Shown: positions 1 to 7,832 of the stretch, piece by piece
Layout of the letters: each line of letters starts with the position of its first letter
Numbering within the stretch: the stretch's first letter is position 1
NCBI GenBank assembly: GCA_934589225.1
Contig: CAKTNS010000022.1
Coordinates: 1 to 44,299 of the forward strand
Direction: 5' to 3'
DNA from: an uncultured Oscillospiraceae bacterium
GTDB taxonomy: Bacteria > Bacillota > Clostridia > Oscillospirales > Oscillospiraceae
Length of the DNA: 44,299 bases
Position numbers and translations under genes: made by a program
Notes under the pieces: model-generated
Seen by the model: the letters and a program-made list of their open reading frames with translations, nothing else
Database searches by the model: none
Told to the model about the DNA's origin: nothing

Positions 1-36
1 TGTTACCTATGTCTCTTCTCTACCTGTTACCTATGT
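1..36. repeat. tandem 12-bp direct repeat at the window edge
   Basis: The 12-mer TGTTACCTATGT occurs at 1-12 and again at 25-36, a 24-bp period. Repeated short sites of this kind are common at the ends of transposase-bound elements such as IS21-like insertion sequences, so this may be the end of an element lying to the left. No transposase lies inside the window, so the identity is a guess. Confidence 0.4.
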
Positions 37-109
37 TACTACTCTATACATACTAGCCGCCCGCCACGTTCCGAATACAACCTGTGCGGTTGAATGGAAC
101 CACGCAAAA

Positions 110-477
110 CCTTCCCCTTCGGGGAAGGGGGACCGCCGTAGGCGGTGGATGAGGCGCGGTACGGCGTTCCGCATTGTAGGAACAGCGGGCGCAGAGGGAA
201 AACATATCGAAAAGGCGGCCTTGGCTCTCCCTCTGGGAGAGCTGTCACCGCAGGTGGCTTAAGAGGGCCTTGCGGCGTTTTTAGAATGATTACGTCCACC
301 TAAATCATCAACGTTGACCCTCTCCGTCCTCGCTGCGCTCGGCCACCTCTCCCAAAGGGAGAGGCAAGGGGACGTTTCTACGGATTCGCCCATTGTTTCC
401 ACAATGTTTCATGCTGTACCGCATTCCCTCATCAGTCTCGCCCTCGGGCGAGCCAGCTTCCCCCAAGGGAAGCTCTT
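110..477. repeat. cluster of four REP-like palindromic intergenic repeats
   Basis: This otherwise gene-free stretch holds four related units at about 110-155, 221-269, 316-371 and 424-477. Each has a pyrimidine-rich hairpin (for example CCTTCCCCTTCGGGGAAGG at 110-128, CTCTCCCTCTGGGAGAG at 225-241) followed by a second GC-rich hairpin and a GATGAGG- or TAAGAGGG-like tail. Units 1-2 read forward and units 3-4 read in reverse, so the cluster is arranged head to head. Such units are typical dispersed repeats of gut clostridia. Short open frames across them are low-complexity artefacts. Confidence 0.7.
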
Positions 478-499
478 GTACCGTGTCGGCTGGGCTCCG

Positions 500-536
500 T
501 AAAAAACACAGCCCCCGCCTTTTTGGCGGGGGCTGC
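500..536 (-). terminator. rho-independent terminator of pta
   Basis: An 11-bp perfect stem (CAGCCCCCGCC at 509-519 with its complement at 525-535) and a 5-nt loop. Read on the minus strand it is followed by a run of six T (plus-strand A 501-506). It lies just past the pta stop. Confidence 0.9.
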
Positions 537-550
537 TGTGATTGGGACTA

Positions 551-1549
551 TTACACCATTGCGGCGGTGATGATGGCCATCTTGTAGACCTCGTCGGCGT
601 TGCAGCCACGGGACAGGTCGTTGATGGGAGCGGCCAGGCCCTGCAGGATGGGGCCGTAGGCTTCGAAGCCGCCCAGGCGCTGGGCGATCTTGTAGCCGAT
701 GTTGCCGGCCTCGATGTTGGGGAAGATGAAGGTGTTGGCGTGGCCGGCTACAGGGGAGCCGGGGAACTTCAGCTGGCCCACTTCGGGAGCAACGGCGGCG
801 TCAAACTGCATTTCGCCGTCAATGGCCAGCTCAGGAGCCATTTCCTTGGCAACGATGGTGGCATCGTGGCTCAGCTTCACGGTGCCGCCCTTGCCGGAGC
901 CGTTGGTGGAGAAGCTCAGCATGGCGACCTTGGGGTCAATGCCGAAGACCTTGGCGGTGCGGGCGGACTCAATGGCCACCTCGGCCAGCTTCTGGGCGGC
1001 GGTCAGGGTCACGTTGCCGTCCTTGTCTACGGAATCCTCGTAGCTCAGGTTGATGGCGCAGTCGCCCATGGCCAGCTTCTCTTCGCCCCGGACCAGGATG
1101 AAGCAGGAGGACACCAGGTGGGCACCCTTCTTGGTCTTCACCAGCTGCAGCGCGGGACGGACGGTATCGGCGGTGGAGTAAGTAGCGCCGCCCAGCAGGG
1201 AGTCGGCGTAGCCCATCTTCACCAGCATGGTGCCGAAGTAGTTGCCCTTGGACAGGGCCTTCCGGCAGTCCTCGGCGCTCATCTTGCCCTTGCGGAGCTC
1301 TACCATCTTTTCGACCATGGCGTCCATGCCCTCGTAGGTGGCGGGGTCAAGGATCTCTACGCCCTCGATGTTGAAGCCGCCCTTGGCCGCGTTGGCCTTG
1401 ACTTCTTCCACATTGCCCACCAGGATGGGGGTCAGGAAGCCGCCCTCTACCAGGCGGGCAGTGGCCTCCAGAATACGGGCATCGTGGCCCTCCGTAAAGA
1501 CGATCTTCCGAGGGTTGGCCTTCAGAGTTTCGATCATAGCATTGAACAT
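551..1549 (-). CDS. pta: phosphate acetyltransferase (Pta)
   Basis: Catalyses acetyl-CoA + phosphate to acetyl phosphate + CoA, the first step of acetate/ATP formation in fermenting bacteria. From the chosen start the protein has 332 residues, the usual size of a single-domain Pta. It begins MFNAMIETLKANPRKIVF, has the TEGHD motif near the start, and carries the C-terminal signature with NDLSRGC, whose Ser-Arg pair is the conserved active-site pair. The start at 1549 is preferred because GGAGG at 1560-1564 lies 10 bases upstream. In-frame ATGs further upstream fall in the promoter's -10 region and cannot be on that transcript. ATG 1558 is possible but touches the Shine-Dalgarno. No acetate kinase gene is adjacent. 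Confidence 0.96.
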   Translation of the reverse strand: MFNAMIETLKANPRKIVFTEGHDARILEATARLVEGGFLTPILVGNVEEVKANAAKGGFNIEGVEILDPATYEGMDAMVEKMVELRKGKMSAEDCRKALSKGNYFGTMLVKMGYADSLLGGATYSTADTVRPALQLVKTKKGAHLVSSCFILVRGEEKLAMGDCAINLSYEDSVDKDGNVTLTAAQKLAEVAIESARTAKVFGIDPKVAMLSFSTNGSGKGGTVKLSHDATIVAKEMAPELAIDGEMQFDAAVAPEVGQLKFPGSPVAGHANTFIFPNIEAGNIGYKIAQRLGGFEAYGPILQGLAAPINDLSRGCNADEVYKMAIITAAMV

Positions 1550-1597
1550 TGGAATCATTCCTCCATTATACGGGCCGAAGCCCATTTTTTCGTATTT

Positions 1598-1626
1598 ATT
1601 ATAGCTCACATTTTCCTCTGGCGCAA
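1598..1626 (-). promoter_or_regulatory. sigma-A promoter of pta
   Basis: On the minus strand TTGCGC (1621-1626), a 17-bp spacer and a perfect TATAAT (1598-1603). The leader then contains a small GGGC-TTCG-GCCC hairpin just before the ribosome binding site. Confidence 0.75.
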
Positions 1627-1714
1627 CCCTTATTTTGAAAAGTCCTTGAAGACTTCCTCCAAAAGCTTTTTAGGCAATGTGATGAAATCATTTCCAAATC
1701 AGCATTTTTTCCTA

Positions 1715-1743
1715 TTGATTTTTGTGCGATTTCCCTTTATAAT
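1715..1743 (+). promoter_or_regulatory. sigma-A promoter of minD-mgsA
   Basis: TTGATT (1715-1720), 17-bp spacer, TATAAT (1738-1743). It lies 30 bases before the GTG start of minD and runs divergently from the pta promoter. Confidence 0.8.
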
Positions 1744-1773
1744 GGTGTCATACTGTATGAGGGGGAGAATTGC

Positions 1774-2511
1774 GTGGGCGAACTGTATGCCATTGTCTCC
1801 GGAAAAGGAGGAACTGGCAAGACCTCCGTCTGCGCCGGAGTTGCCACAGCCCTGGCGGAGTCGGGCAAAAGTGTTCTTTGCATCGACTGTGACGTGGGCC
1901 TGCGGAACCTGGATATTTCTCTGGGCATGTCCGACTGCGGGGCCCTGTCCTTTCTGGACGTGTGCGAGGGCAGCTACAGCCTGGAGGATGCCTGCCGCCA
2001 CCCCAAATACGATTCCCTCCGTTTTCTCACCGCGCCTATGAACGTTCCCGTGGAGGAAATCGATTTGGAGCGCTTCGGAAGCCTGCTGCGCCGGGCCCGG
2101 GAGCAATATGATTTTGTATTTCTGGACGCCCCCGCGGGGGTAGACGCTGGCTTTCGCCTGACCAGCGCCTGGACGGACCGATTCCTTTTGGTCACCGGCT
2201 CCGGCCCCGCCGCCGTGCGGGATGCCGCCCGGGTCAGTGACCTTCTGGAGCTGGAGGGGAAGAAAAACGTCCGGCTCATTGTCAATCGGGTGGATGAAGA
2301 GCTGCTTTCCACCGTGCGGCTGACCATTGACGACGTGATGGATGCCACCGGTACCCCCCTGGCGGGGCTGGTGCCGGAAGACCCCAATATCACCCTGGCG
2401 GCGGCCTTTGGCGTGCCCGTCCTTTTGTATGCCAAGCGCTGCCCCGCTGCCCGGGCCTTCCGCCGCATCGCCGGAAGGCTGGAGGGCATTTCCTCAAAAA
2501 TCAAATTGTAA
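1774..2511 (+). CDS. minD: MinD-type septum-site ATPase
   Basis: ParA/MinD-family ATPase that in its best-known role places the division septum by membrane cycling of MinC. The 245-residue protein opens with a deviant Walker A motif (SGKGGTGKTS, near residue 10), has the CDVGLRNLDISLG switch region, and FLDAPAG as Walker B. It ends in a basic amphipathic stretch (RRIAGRLEGISSKIKL) that fits the MinD membrane-targeting helix. The start is GTG at 1774, with GGGGGAG at 1761-1767. It is followed within 45 bases by an mgsA homologue, the order seen at the end of clostridial mre/min clusters, which argues for MinD over FlhG or ParA. No minC or minE is in the window. Confidence 0.88.
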   Translation: MGELYAIVSGKGGTGKTSVCAGVATALAESGKSVLCIDCDVGLRNLDISLGMSDCGALSFLDVCEGSYSLEDACRHPKYDSLRFLTAPMNVPVEEIDLERFGSLLRRAREQYDFVFLDAPAGVDAGFRLTSAWTDRFLLVTGSGPAAVRDAARVSDLLELEGKKNVRLIVNRVDEELLSTVRLTIDDVMDATGTPLAGLVPEDPNITLAAAFGVPVLLYAKRCPAARAFRRIAGRLEGISSKIKL

Positions 2512-2555
2512 ATATAGAGTTCCGTTTTTAACGGAGATAAGGAGTGACCTGTATT

Positions 2556-2969
2556 ATGAACATCGCATTTTTGGCCCACGACAAAAAGAAGGAACTGATG
2601 GTTCAGTTCTGTACGGCCTACAAGAGCGTCCTTCAGAAGCACAGTCTTTACGCCACCGCCACCACCGGGCGGCTGATCGCGGACAATACAGGCCTGCCCA
2701 TTACCCTGCTGCTTTCCCACAAGCAGGGGGGCCATCAGCAGATCAACGCCCGCATTGCCTACAACGAAATCGACCTGGTCCTGCTCTTTACAGACCCCAA
2801 CACCACCGACCCCTGGGACGATGCCCAGATGATCGAGACCATTCGCCACTGTGACAAGCAGAATGTGCCCATCGCCACCAACCTGGCCAGCGCGGAAATG
2901 TTCATCCTGGGCCTGCAGCGGGGCGATCTGGATTGGCGTGAAATGATCCACAGCAAGACCAAGTTCTAA
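2556..2969 (+). CDS. methylglyoxal synthase-like protein lacking catalytic residues
   Basis: A 137-residue MGS-fold protein. Methylglyoxal synthase normally converts dihydroxyacetone phosphate to methylglyoxal and phosphate. The family frame is clear: FLAHDKKKELMVQF at the N-terminus, the ATTG phosphate-binding loop near 36, and PIATNLASAE near 105. The catalytic motif GGDQQ of E. coli and B. subtilis reads GGHQQ here, so the general base Asp (Asp71 in E. coli) is His60. The conserved PHEPD/PHDPD His (His98) is replaced in PWDDA (Trp87). It is therefore doubtful that it makes methylglyoxal; it may be a ligand-binding relative. The ATG at 2556 is chosen because AAGGAG (2538-2543) lies 12 bases upstream. 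It probably shares a transcript with minD. Confidence 0.85.
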   Translation: MNIAFLAHDKKKELMVQFCTAYKSVLQKHSLYATATTGRLIADNTGLPITLLLSHKQGGHQQINARIAYNEIDLVLLFTDPNTTDPWDDAQMIETIRHCDKQNVPIATNLASAEMFILGLQRGDLDWREMIHSKTKF

Positions 2970-2982
2970 TTGAAAATGCTGT

Positions 2983-3012
2983 AAAGGGCGGCAGTCTTTG
3001 TCGCCCCTTTTT
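2983..3012 (+). terminator. terminator after the mgsA homologue
   Basis: AAAGGGCG pairs with CGCCCCTTT around a short loop and is followed by a T run. It closes the minD-mgsA unit 13 bases past the stop. Confidence 0.8.
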
Positions 3013-3049
3013 TGCGAAAACCCACTTATATATGAAGGAGAACAGATTT

Positions 3050-4402
3050 ATGGATATTATCAAGCCCCGCACCCTCTCCGGCTTTATGGAGCTGCTGCCG
3101 GACAAGCAGATCCAGTTTGAGCGGATGACCAAAATCCTCCGGGAGACTTATGCCTCCTACGGCTTTGCACCCCTGGATACCCCCGCCATTGAAGATGCCC
3201 AGATCCTTCTGGCCAAGGGCGGCGGCGAAACCGAAAAGCAGATCTACCGCTTCACCAAGGGCGACAGCGACCTGGCCCTGCGCTTTGACCTGACGGTGCC
3301 TCTGGCCAAGTATGTGGCCCTGCACTATAACGAGCTGGCCTTTCCCTTCCGCCGGTATCAGATCAGCAAGGTCTACCGGGGCGAGCGGGCCCAGAGAGGC
3401 CGGTTCCGGGAATTTTACCAGGCGGACATCGATATCATCGGTGACGGCAAGCTGGATATTCTCAACGAGGCGGAGATTCCCGCCATCATCTACAAGGTCT
3501 TTTCCGGCTTCGGCCTGACCCGGTTCCAGATTCGGGTGAACAACCGGAAAATTCTCACCGGCTTCTACGATATGCTGGGCCTGGGAGAAAAGAGCGGCGA
3601 CATCATGCGCTCCGTGGACAAGCTGGACAAGATCGGCCCGGAGAAGGTCAAGGCCATTCTCCTGGAGGACTGCGGCCTGACGGAAAAACAGGCCCAGGAA
3701 ATTCTCCGCTTCATCGCCATCCGGGGCACCAATGCCCAGGTTCTGGAGGCCCTGGAAGGGTATCTGGGGAAGAACGAGACCTTTGACGTGGGCGTGTCCG
3801 AGCTGAAGGCCGTTACCGCCAACCTCTCCGCCTTCGGCGTGCCGGAAAGCAACTTCGCCGTGGACCTGACCATTGCCCGGGGCCTGGACTACTACACCGG
3901 CACCGTTTACGAAACCGCCCTGCTTGACCATCCGGAAATCGGCTCCGTCTGCTCCGGCGGCCGGTATGACAATCTGGCGGGCTACTACATCGACAAGCCC
4001 CTGCCCGGCGTGGGCATTTCCATCGGCCTGACCCGGCTGTTCTACGTGCTGGACGAGCAGGGCCTGCTGAACCCCGCCCTGCCCTCCGCCCCTGCGGATG
4101 TGCTGGTGCTGCCCATGACCGCCGACATGGCCCCGGCCATTGCCCTGGCAGAGACCTTGCGCACCGCCGGTCTGCGGGTGCAGCTGTATGCGGAGCAGAA
4201 GAAATTCAAGCAGAAAATGGCCTACGCCAACAAGCTGGGTGTGCCCTTTGCGGTGCTTCTGGGAGAGGACGAGCTGGAAAAGGGCCTGTGCTCCTTAAAG
4301 AACATGGTCACCGGCGAACAGCAGCTGCTGTCTCCCGAGGACGCGGCCCAGGTCATCCGCCAGGCCGTCAACGCCCAGTGCCCGGTGATCCTGGAAAAGT
4401 AA
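3050..4402 (+). CDS. hisS: histidine--tRNA ligase (HisS)
   Basis: Charges tRNA-His with histidine. The 450-residue protein has the class II core: LRFDLTVPLAKY (about 85), motif 2 with YRGERAQRGRFREFYQ (about 115), the histidine-binding motifs RGLDYYTGTVYE (about 280) and CSGGRYDNLAGYY (about 305), and motif 3 GVGISIGLTRLF (about 325). A C-terminal anticodon-binding domain follows (about 350-450). The first motif reads SGFMELLPD instead of the common GTQD form, a variant type. HisZ is unlikely because the catalytic arginines and the anticodon-binding domain are present. The start is ATG 3050 after AAGGAG at 3035-3040; an ATG at 3032 overlaps that ribosome binding site. It is a single-gene unit bounded by terminators. 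Confidence 0.92.
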   Translation: MDIIKPRTLSGFMELLPDKQIQFERMTKILRETYASYGFAPLDTPAIEDAQILLAKGGGETEKQIYRFTKGDSDLALRFDLTVPLAKYVALHYNELAFPFRRYQISKVYRGERAQRGRFREFYQADIDIIGDGKLDILNEAEIPAIIYKVFSGFGLTRFQIRVNNRKILTGFYDMLGLGEKSGDIMRSVDKLDKIGPEKVKAILLEDCGLTEKQAQEILRFIAIRGTNAQVLEALEGYLGKNETFDVGVSELKAVTANLSAFGVPESNFAVDLTIARGLDYYTGTVYETALLDHPEIGSVCSGGRYDNLAGYYIDKPLPGVGISIGLTRLFYVLDEQGLLNPALPSAPADVLVLPMTADMAPAIALAETLRTAGLRVQLYAEQKKFKQKMAYANKLGVPFAVLLGEDELEKGLCSLKNMVTGEQQLLSPEDAAQVIRQAVNAQCPVILEK

Positions 4403-4414
4403 CCCCACAATATA

Positions 4415-4466
4415 GAGAAACGTATCATTGCAACGCCTGCGGGTTTTGCAATGATACGTTTTTTCT
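4415..4466 (+). terminator. strong terminator after hisS
   Basis: A long near-perfect stem (AGAAACGTATCATTGCAA at about 4415-4432 with its complement at about 4446-4464) ends in a run of six T at about 4459-4464. Confidence 0.92.
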
Positions 4467-4532
4467 ATGGTGCATTATCGGTTTCTACCAATTCTGGATT
4501 TAAAAATTTTAAAAACTATGTGCATTTTGCTA

Positions 4533-4561
4533 TTGACGAATGGGTTTTTGGGATGTATGAT
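4533..4561 (+). promoter_or_regulatory. promoter of antiporter-MgtC operon
   Basis: TTGACG (4533-4538), 17-bp spacer, TATGAT (4556-4561), in an AT-rich gap about 75 bases before the GTG start at 4636. Confidence 0.7.
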
Positions 4562-4576
4562 GTAGCAAATAAAAAT

Positions 4577-4594
4577 TGTAAAATAAATTTTACA
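4577..4594. promoter_or_regulatory. palindromic operator candidate
   Basis: TGTAAAA-TAAA-TTTTACA is a perfect 7-bp inverted repeat with a 4-nt spacer. It sits 15 bases past the -10 box, where a bound repressor would block transcription. The cognate regulator is not identified. Confidence 0.5.
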
Positions 4595-4635
4595 CAGCCG
4601 CATCCGGCGGCATTTTTCCGGAAGGAGGTTTTTCC

Positions 4636-6084
4636 GTGTCCGCGTTTCATCATACACTTTTGAATCTGCCCCCGGTGCCCACCGTGATCATTTCCGTGGC
4701 CCTGATGCTGTTTTCCGGCTTCCTGCTGACCCGGATCACAAAGCTCCTGCGGCTGCCCAATGTGACGGCCTACATTGTAGCGGGCATCCTCATCGGCCCC
4801 TTCGGCCTGAACCTGGTGCCCCAGAACATCATTGACGGGACGGATTTCCTGTCAGACATCGCCCTGGCCTTTATCGCCTTTTCCACAGGAGAGTTTTTCA
4901 AACTCTCGGTGCTGAAGAAAAACGGCATGAAGGTGGTGTGGATCACCGTTTTGGAGTCGGTGCTGGCATCCGTGGCGGTGTTTATTCTGACCTACTGGGT
5001 GTTAGGGCTGGAGCTGGCCTTTTCCATTGTCCTTGCAGCTCTGGCCTCCGCCACGGCCCCGGCCTCCACCATGATGACCATCCGCCAGACAGGTGCCAAG
5101 GGGGACTTCGTCAACACCCTGCTGCAAGTGGTGGCCCTGGACGATGTGGTGGGGCTGGTCCTCTATTCCATGGCCATTTCCGTGGCCCTGGCCTCCCTGG
5201 GGGGCGGGGGCTTTACGGTGTTTACCCTGGTGCGGCCCATTCTGCTGAATCTGCTGGTCATGGCTCTGGGCGGCTCCTTTGGGGTGCTGATGAAGCTGCT
5301 GATGCCCAGCAACCGGTCCACGGACAACAAGCTGATCATCTCCATTGCCCTGCTCTTCAGCTTCTGCGGCATCTGCGCCCTGCTGGATGTATCACCCCTG
5401 CTTGGCTGCATGGCCATGGGCACGGTCTATACGAACATTGCGGAAAATGACAAGCTGTTCCGGCAGCTGGGCTATTTCAGCCCTCCGATCCTGCTGCTGT
5501 TTTTCGTCCGGTCCGGCATGTCTTTCCAGCTGGATGCCCTGGTATCTACGGAAGGGGCGCTGAACGGGGTGCCGCTGCTGGTCATCGGCGGGGGCTACTT
5601 CCTGGTGCGCATCCTGGGCAAATACCTGGGGGCCTGGCTGGGCTGCTGGGCCGTGGGAAAGGACAGGCTCGTCCGCAATTACTTAGGCCTTGCCCTGATC
5701 CCCCAGGCCGGCGTGGCCATCGGTCTGGCGGCCCTGGGTGCCCGAACCCTGGGCGGCAGCATGGGGGAGGACCTGCAAACCATTATTCTGGCTTCCAGCG
5801 TCCTGTATGAGCTCATCGGCCCGGGCTGCGCCAAGCTGGCCCTGTACCTTTCCAAATCCTACTCCAATTGCCTGGAGGAACTGGCCCTGGTGGAGGAGAT
5901 CACGGAGACCGGGGAGCAGAAAACCGACGTGCAGCTGCTGATTGAGCGTATCCAGAAAATACAAAAGGAGCTTCCCCAGCATGAGAGCGTCATGAGCGAA
6001 GAGGAAGCTGCCTTTACAGAGGCCGCCGAAGAGCACCTGGCCAGAACTCAGGTCCAGCGGCACTATTTTTCAAAATGGAGGTAA
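4636..6084 (+). CDS. cation:proton antiporter (CPA2/Kef type)
   Basis: A membrane antiporter of the monovalent cation:proton antiporter-2 superfamily, expected to exchange Na+ or K+ for H+. It has 482 residues with about 12 hydrophobic segments from residue 15 to 400. The N-terminal pattern LRLPNVTAYIVAGILIGPFGL is typical of Kef/NapA proteins. The C-terminal 80 residues are hydrophilic (EEITETGEQKTDVQLL and onward) and show no Rossmann NAD-binding (TrkA-N) domain. GTG start at 4636 after AAGGAGG (4622-4628). The next gene follows 6 bases after the stop, and its ribosome binding site overlaps the 3' end, so the two are co-transcribed. Ion specificity cannot be told. Confidence 0.88.
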   Translation: MSAFHHTLLNLPPVPTVIISVALMLFSGFLLTRITKLLRLPNVTAYIVAGILIGPFGLNLVPQNIIDGTDFLSDIALAFIAFSTGEFFKLSVLKKNGMKVVWITVLESVLASVAVFILTYWVLGLELAFSIVLAALASATAPASTMMTIRQTGAKGDFVNTLLQVVALDDVVGLVLYSMAISVALASLGGGGFTVFTLVRPILLNLLVMALGGSFGVLMKLLMPSNRSTDNKLIISIALLFSFCGICALLDVSPLLGCMAMGTVYTNIAENDKLFRQLGYFSPPILLLFFVRSGMSFQLDALVSTEGALNGVPLLVIGGGYFLVRILGKYLGAWLGCWAVGKDRLVRNYLGLALIPQAGVAIGLAALGARTLGGSMGEDLQTIILASSVLYELIGPGCAKLALYLSKSYSNCLEELALVEEITETGEQKTDVQLLIERIQKIQKELPQHESVMSEEEAAFTEAAEEHLARTQVQRHYFSKWR

Positions 6085-6090
6085 TGTATT

Positions 6091-6807
6091 GTGGAAAAAG
6101 ATTGGATTTCCGGGCTTCTGGGCCAGTGGAGCGGTGAACTGAATCTGTGGTCGGTTCTATTCCGGCTGATGCTGAGTCTGGTGCTCTCCGCCATCATCGG
6201 CTGTGAGCGCTCCAGCAAGCGCCACTCCGCGGGCCTGCGGACCTTTATTCTGGTGAGCCTGGTGGGCACCGGCACCATGCTCATTGACCAGTACCTGATG
6301 CTGTTTTACAAGTCCCCCCTGCCGGTGCTCTCCGCCGCCGGGGTCATCGGCACCGCCACCTTAAGCAGCAACTCCGTGCTCTTCAGCTCCAAAAGCCAGA
6401 TCAAGGGTCTGACCACTTCCGTGGGCCTGTGGTGCTGCGGCGTGGTGGGCATCGCCCTGGGAGCCGGCATGTACACCGTGGCCCTGGGGCTGACCCTCAG
6501 CATGCTGGCCTGCATGTCCAGCCTCCCGGCCCTGGAAAAGGATTTAAAGGACCGCTCCAACCATTTTGAGGTCCACCTGGAGCTGAAAAACAAAAGCGAC
6601 CTGCCGGACTTCGTCTCCACCGTCCGGGCCCTGGGCATCCGCATCGACGACATTGAGCTGAACCCCGCCTACTTAAATTCCGGCATCAGCGTCTTCTCCG
6701 TCTCCTTCACCATCGCCAGCCAGGAGCTGAAAAAATACAAAAAGCACGAGGATATTATTTCCGCCCTCCGGTCCCTGGAATACGTCTACCATATTGAAGA
6801 GATGTGA
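6091..6807 (+). CDS. MgtC/SapB-family membrane protein
   Basis: A 238-residue inner-membrane protein. The N-terminal half has about five hydrophobic segments, with the family signature IIGCERSSKRHSAGLRTFIL near residue 35 followed by LVGTGTML. Residues about 150-238 form a soluble domain that fits the ACT-like C-terminal part of MgtC. MgtC proteins are linked to growth at low magnesium and to modulation of membrane ATPases; the role here is unknown. GTG start at 6091 with GGAGG at 6077-6081 inside the end of the antiporter gene. The pairing suggests a shared role in ion balance. The stop is only 2 bases from the stop of the convergent glycosyltransferase gene. Confidence 0.86.
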   Translation: MEKDWISGLLGQWSGELNLWSVLFRLMLSLVLSAIIGCERSSKRHSAGLRTFILVSLVGTGTMLIDQYLMLFYKSPLPVLSAAGVIGTATLSSNSVLFSSKSQIKGLTTSVGLWCCGVVGIALGAGMYTVALGLTLSMLACMSSLPALEKDLKDRSNHFEVHLELKNKSDLPDFVSTVRALGIRIDDIELNPAYLNSGISVFSVSFTIASQELKKYKKHEDIISALRSLEYVYHIEEM

Positions 6808-6809
6808 TT

Positions 6810-7829
6810 CTATTTCCGGAGCGCCCTGCGAAGGTTCCCCAGGAGCCTTCCCCCGGTGCCCAGAAGGCACAGGAGGGTGTAGTGTCCTCCTTTCAGAAGC
6901 CTGAGGCACAGGTCCTCTTTGGGAGCGGTGGCAATGATTTTTGCGTAGAAGGCATCGGCCCTGATGGCTTTTAAATGAACCCTCCGGCTGGATACCGGGG
7001 CGGCGAATTTGGCCACCAGCCAGACCTGAAACCGGGTCAGGCGGCGAAGCCAGGCCATATACTCCTCAAAGTCCCCAGGGCTCCACAGGTTTTGCTTCCG
7101 GAGAAAATCGTAGCAGGTTTCCAATACCAGGGAGCTGACGCTGTATTTCTCGCACCCCAAACCGTTGGTGGCGGAGGCGGGGTTCTGGGTATAGTTGTAG
7201 AGGCTGTCCGGCAGAAACACCGCCTTTTTGCAGTCCCGGTACAGCGGGATGCTTTGCAGCAGATCTTCTCCGAAGCGAACGGGGTAAAATTCTTCACGGT
7301 CCTCCCGGGGCAGCAACCCCAGGGGGGCCGCTTTTTTCCACAAGGGGTTATACCAGCCGTCCTGAAAGACGATTTTATAGAGCCGGGCCTTGTCCGTCAC
7401 CGTGCCGATAAAGGCCATGTCCCGGGGGAAGGGCCGCAGGAGCTTGCCCCCTTGGACCTGGTCTTCCCCGATAAAAATCAGGTCTCCCCCGGTTTCCCGG
7501 TGGGCTTTGGCAATGGTCTCCAGGGCATTGGGCTTTAAAGAGTCATCGGCATCCAGAAACACCGCCCAGTCTGTGGGCCTGCCCCGGTCTAAGCAGTAGC
7601 GGATGGCGGTGCGGCGGGCACCGTAAGGGCCGGTATTCTCCTGGTGCAGGGCATGGACACGGGCATCTCTGGCGGCCAGTCGGTCGCACAGGGCGCCGGA
7701 ACCGTCGGGGGAGCCGTCATCCACCAGCACCACCTCAAAATCCTGCCAGGTCTGGGCAAAGACGGAGGCCAGACAATCCTCCAGAAAAGCCTCCGCCCGG
7801 TACACCGGAATGAGAATATAAAACTTCAT
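6810..7829 (-). CDS. glycosyltransferase family 2
   Basis: A GT-A fold sugar transferase of 339 residues and the last gene of the minus-strand glycosyltransferase operon. It starts MKFYILIPVYRAEAFLEDCL, has VLVDDGSPDGSG (about 35) and the metal/nucleotide-binding LDADDS motif (about 93). FGEDLLQSIPLY near 190 matches the (G/E)ED segment of EpsJ-type enzymes. No hydrophobic anchor is evident. Its ribosome binding site GGGAGGG lies inside the end of the upstream gene, with 3 bases between the genes. Sugar donor and acceptor cannot be predicted. Confidence 0.88.
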   Translation of the reverse strand: MKFYILIPVYRAEAFLEDCLASVFAQTWQDFEVVLVDDGSPDGSGALCDRLAARDARVHALHQENTGPYGARRTAIRYCLDRGRPTDWAVFLDADDSLKPNALETIAKAHRETGGDLIFIGEDQVQGGKLLRPFPRDMAFIGTVTDKARLYKIVFQDGWYNPLWKKAAPLGLLPREDREEFYPVRFGEDLLQSIPLYRDCKKAVFLPDSLYNYTQNPASATNGLGCEKYSVSSLVLETCYDFLRKQNLWSPGDFEEYMAWLRRLTRFQVWLVAKFAAPVSSRRVHLKAIRADAFYAKIIATAPKEDLCLRLLKGGHYTLLCLLGTGGRLLGNLRRALRK

Positions 7830-7832
7830 TTC

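Noticed and set aside
542..2041. Long plus-strand open frame of 499 codons opposite pta
   Set aside because: It is the antisense of pta and then enters minD out of frame. Its Gly/Val/Ala-rich composition is typical of an antisense shadow, and no ribosome binding site precedes it.
3050..4402. HisZ, the ATP-phosphoribosyltransferase regulatory subunit
   Set aside because: The gene has the catalytic motif 2 arginine region, both histidine-binding motifs and a C-terminal anticodon-binding domain, and no his biosynthesis genes are nearby.
6808..6809. Terminator between the convergent MgtC and glycosyltransferase genes
   Set aside because: The stops are 2 bases apart and no hairpin with a T run was found at the junction.
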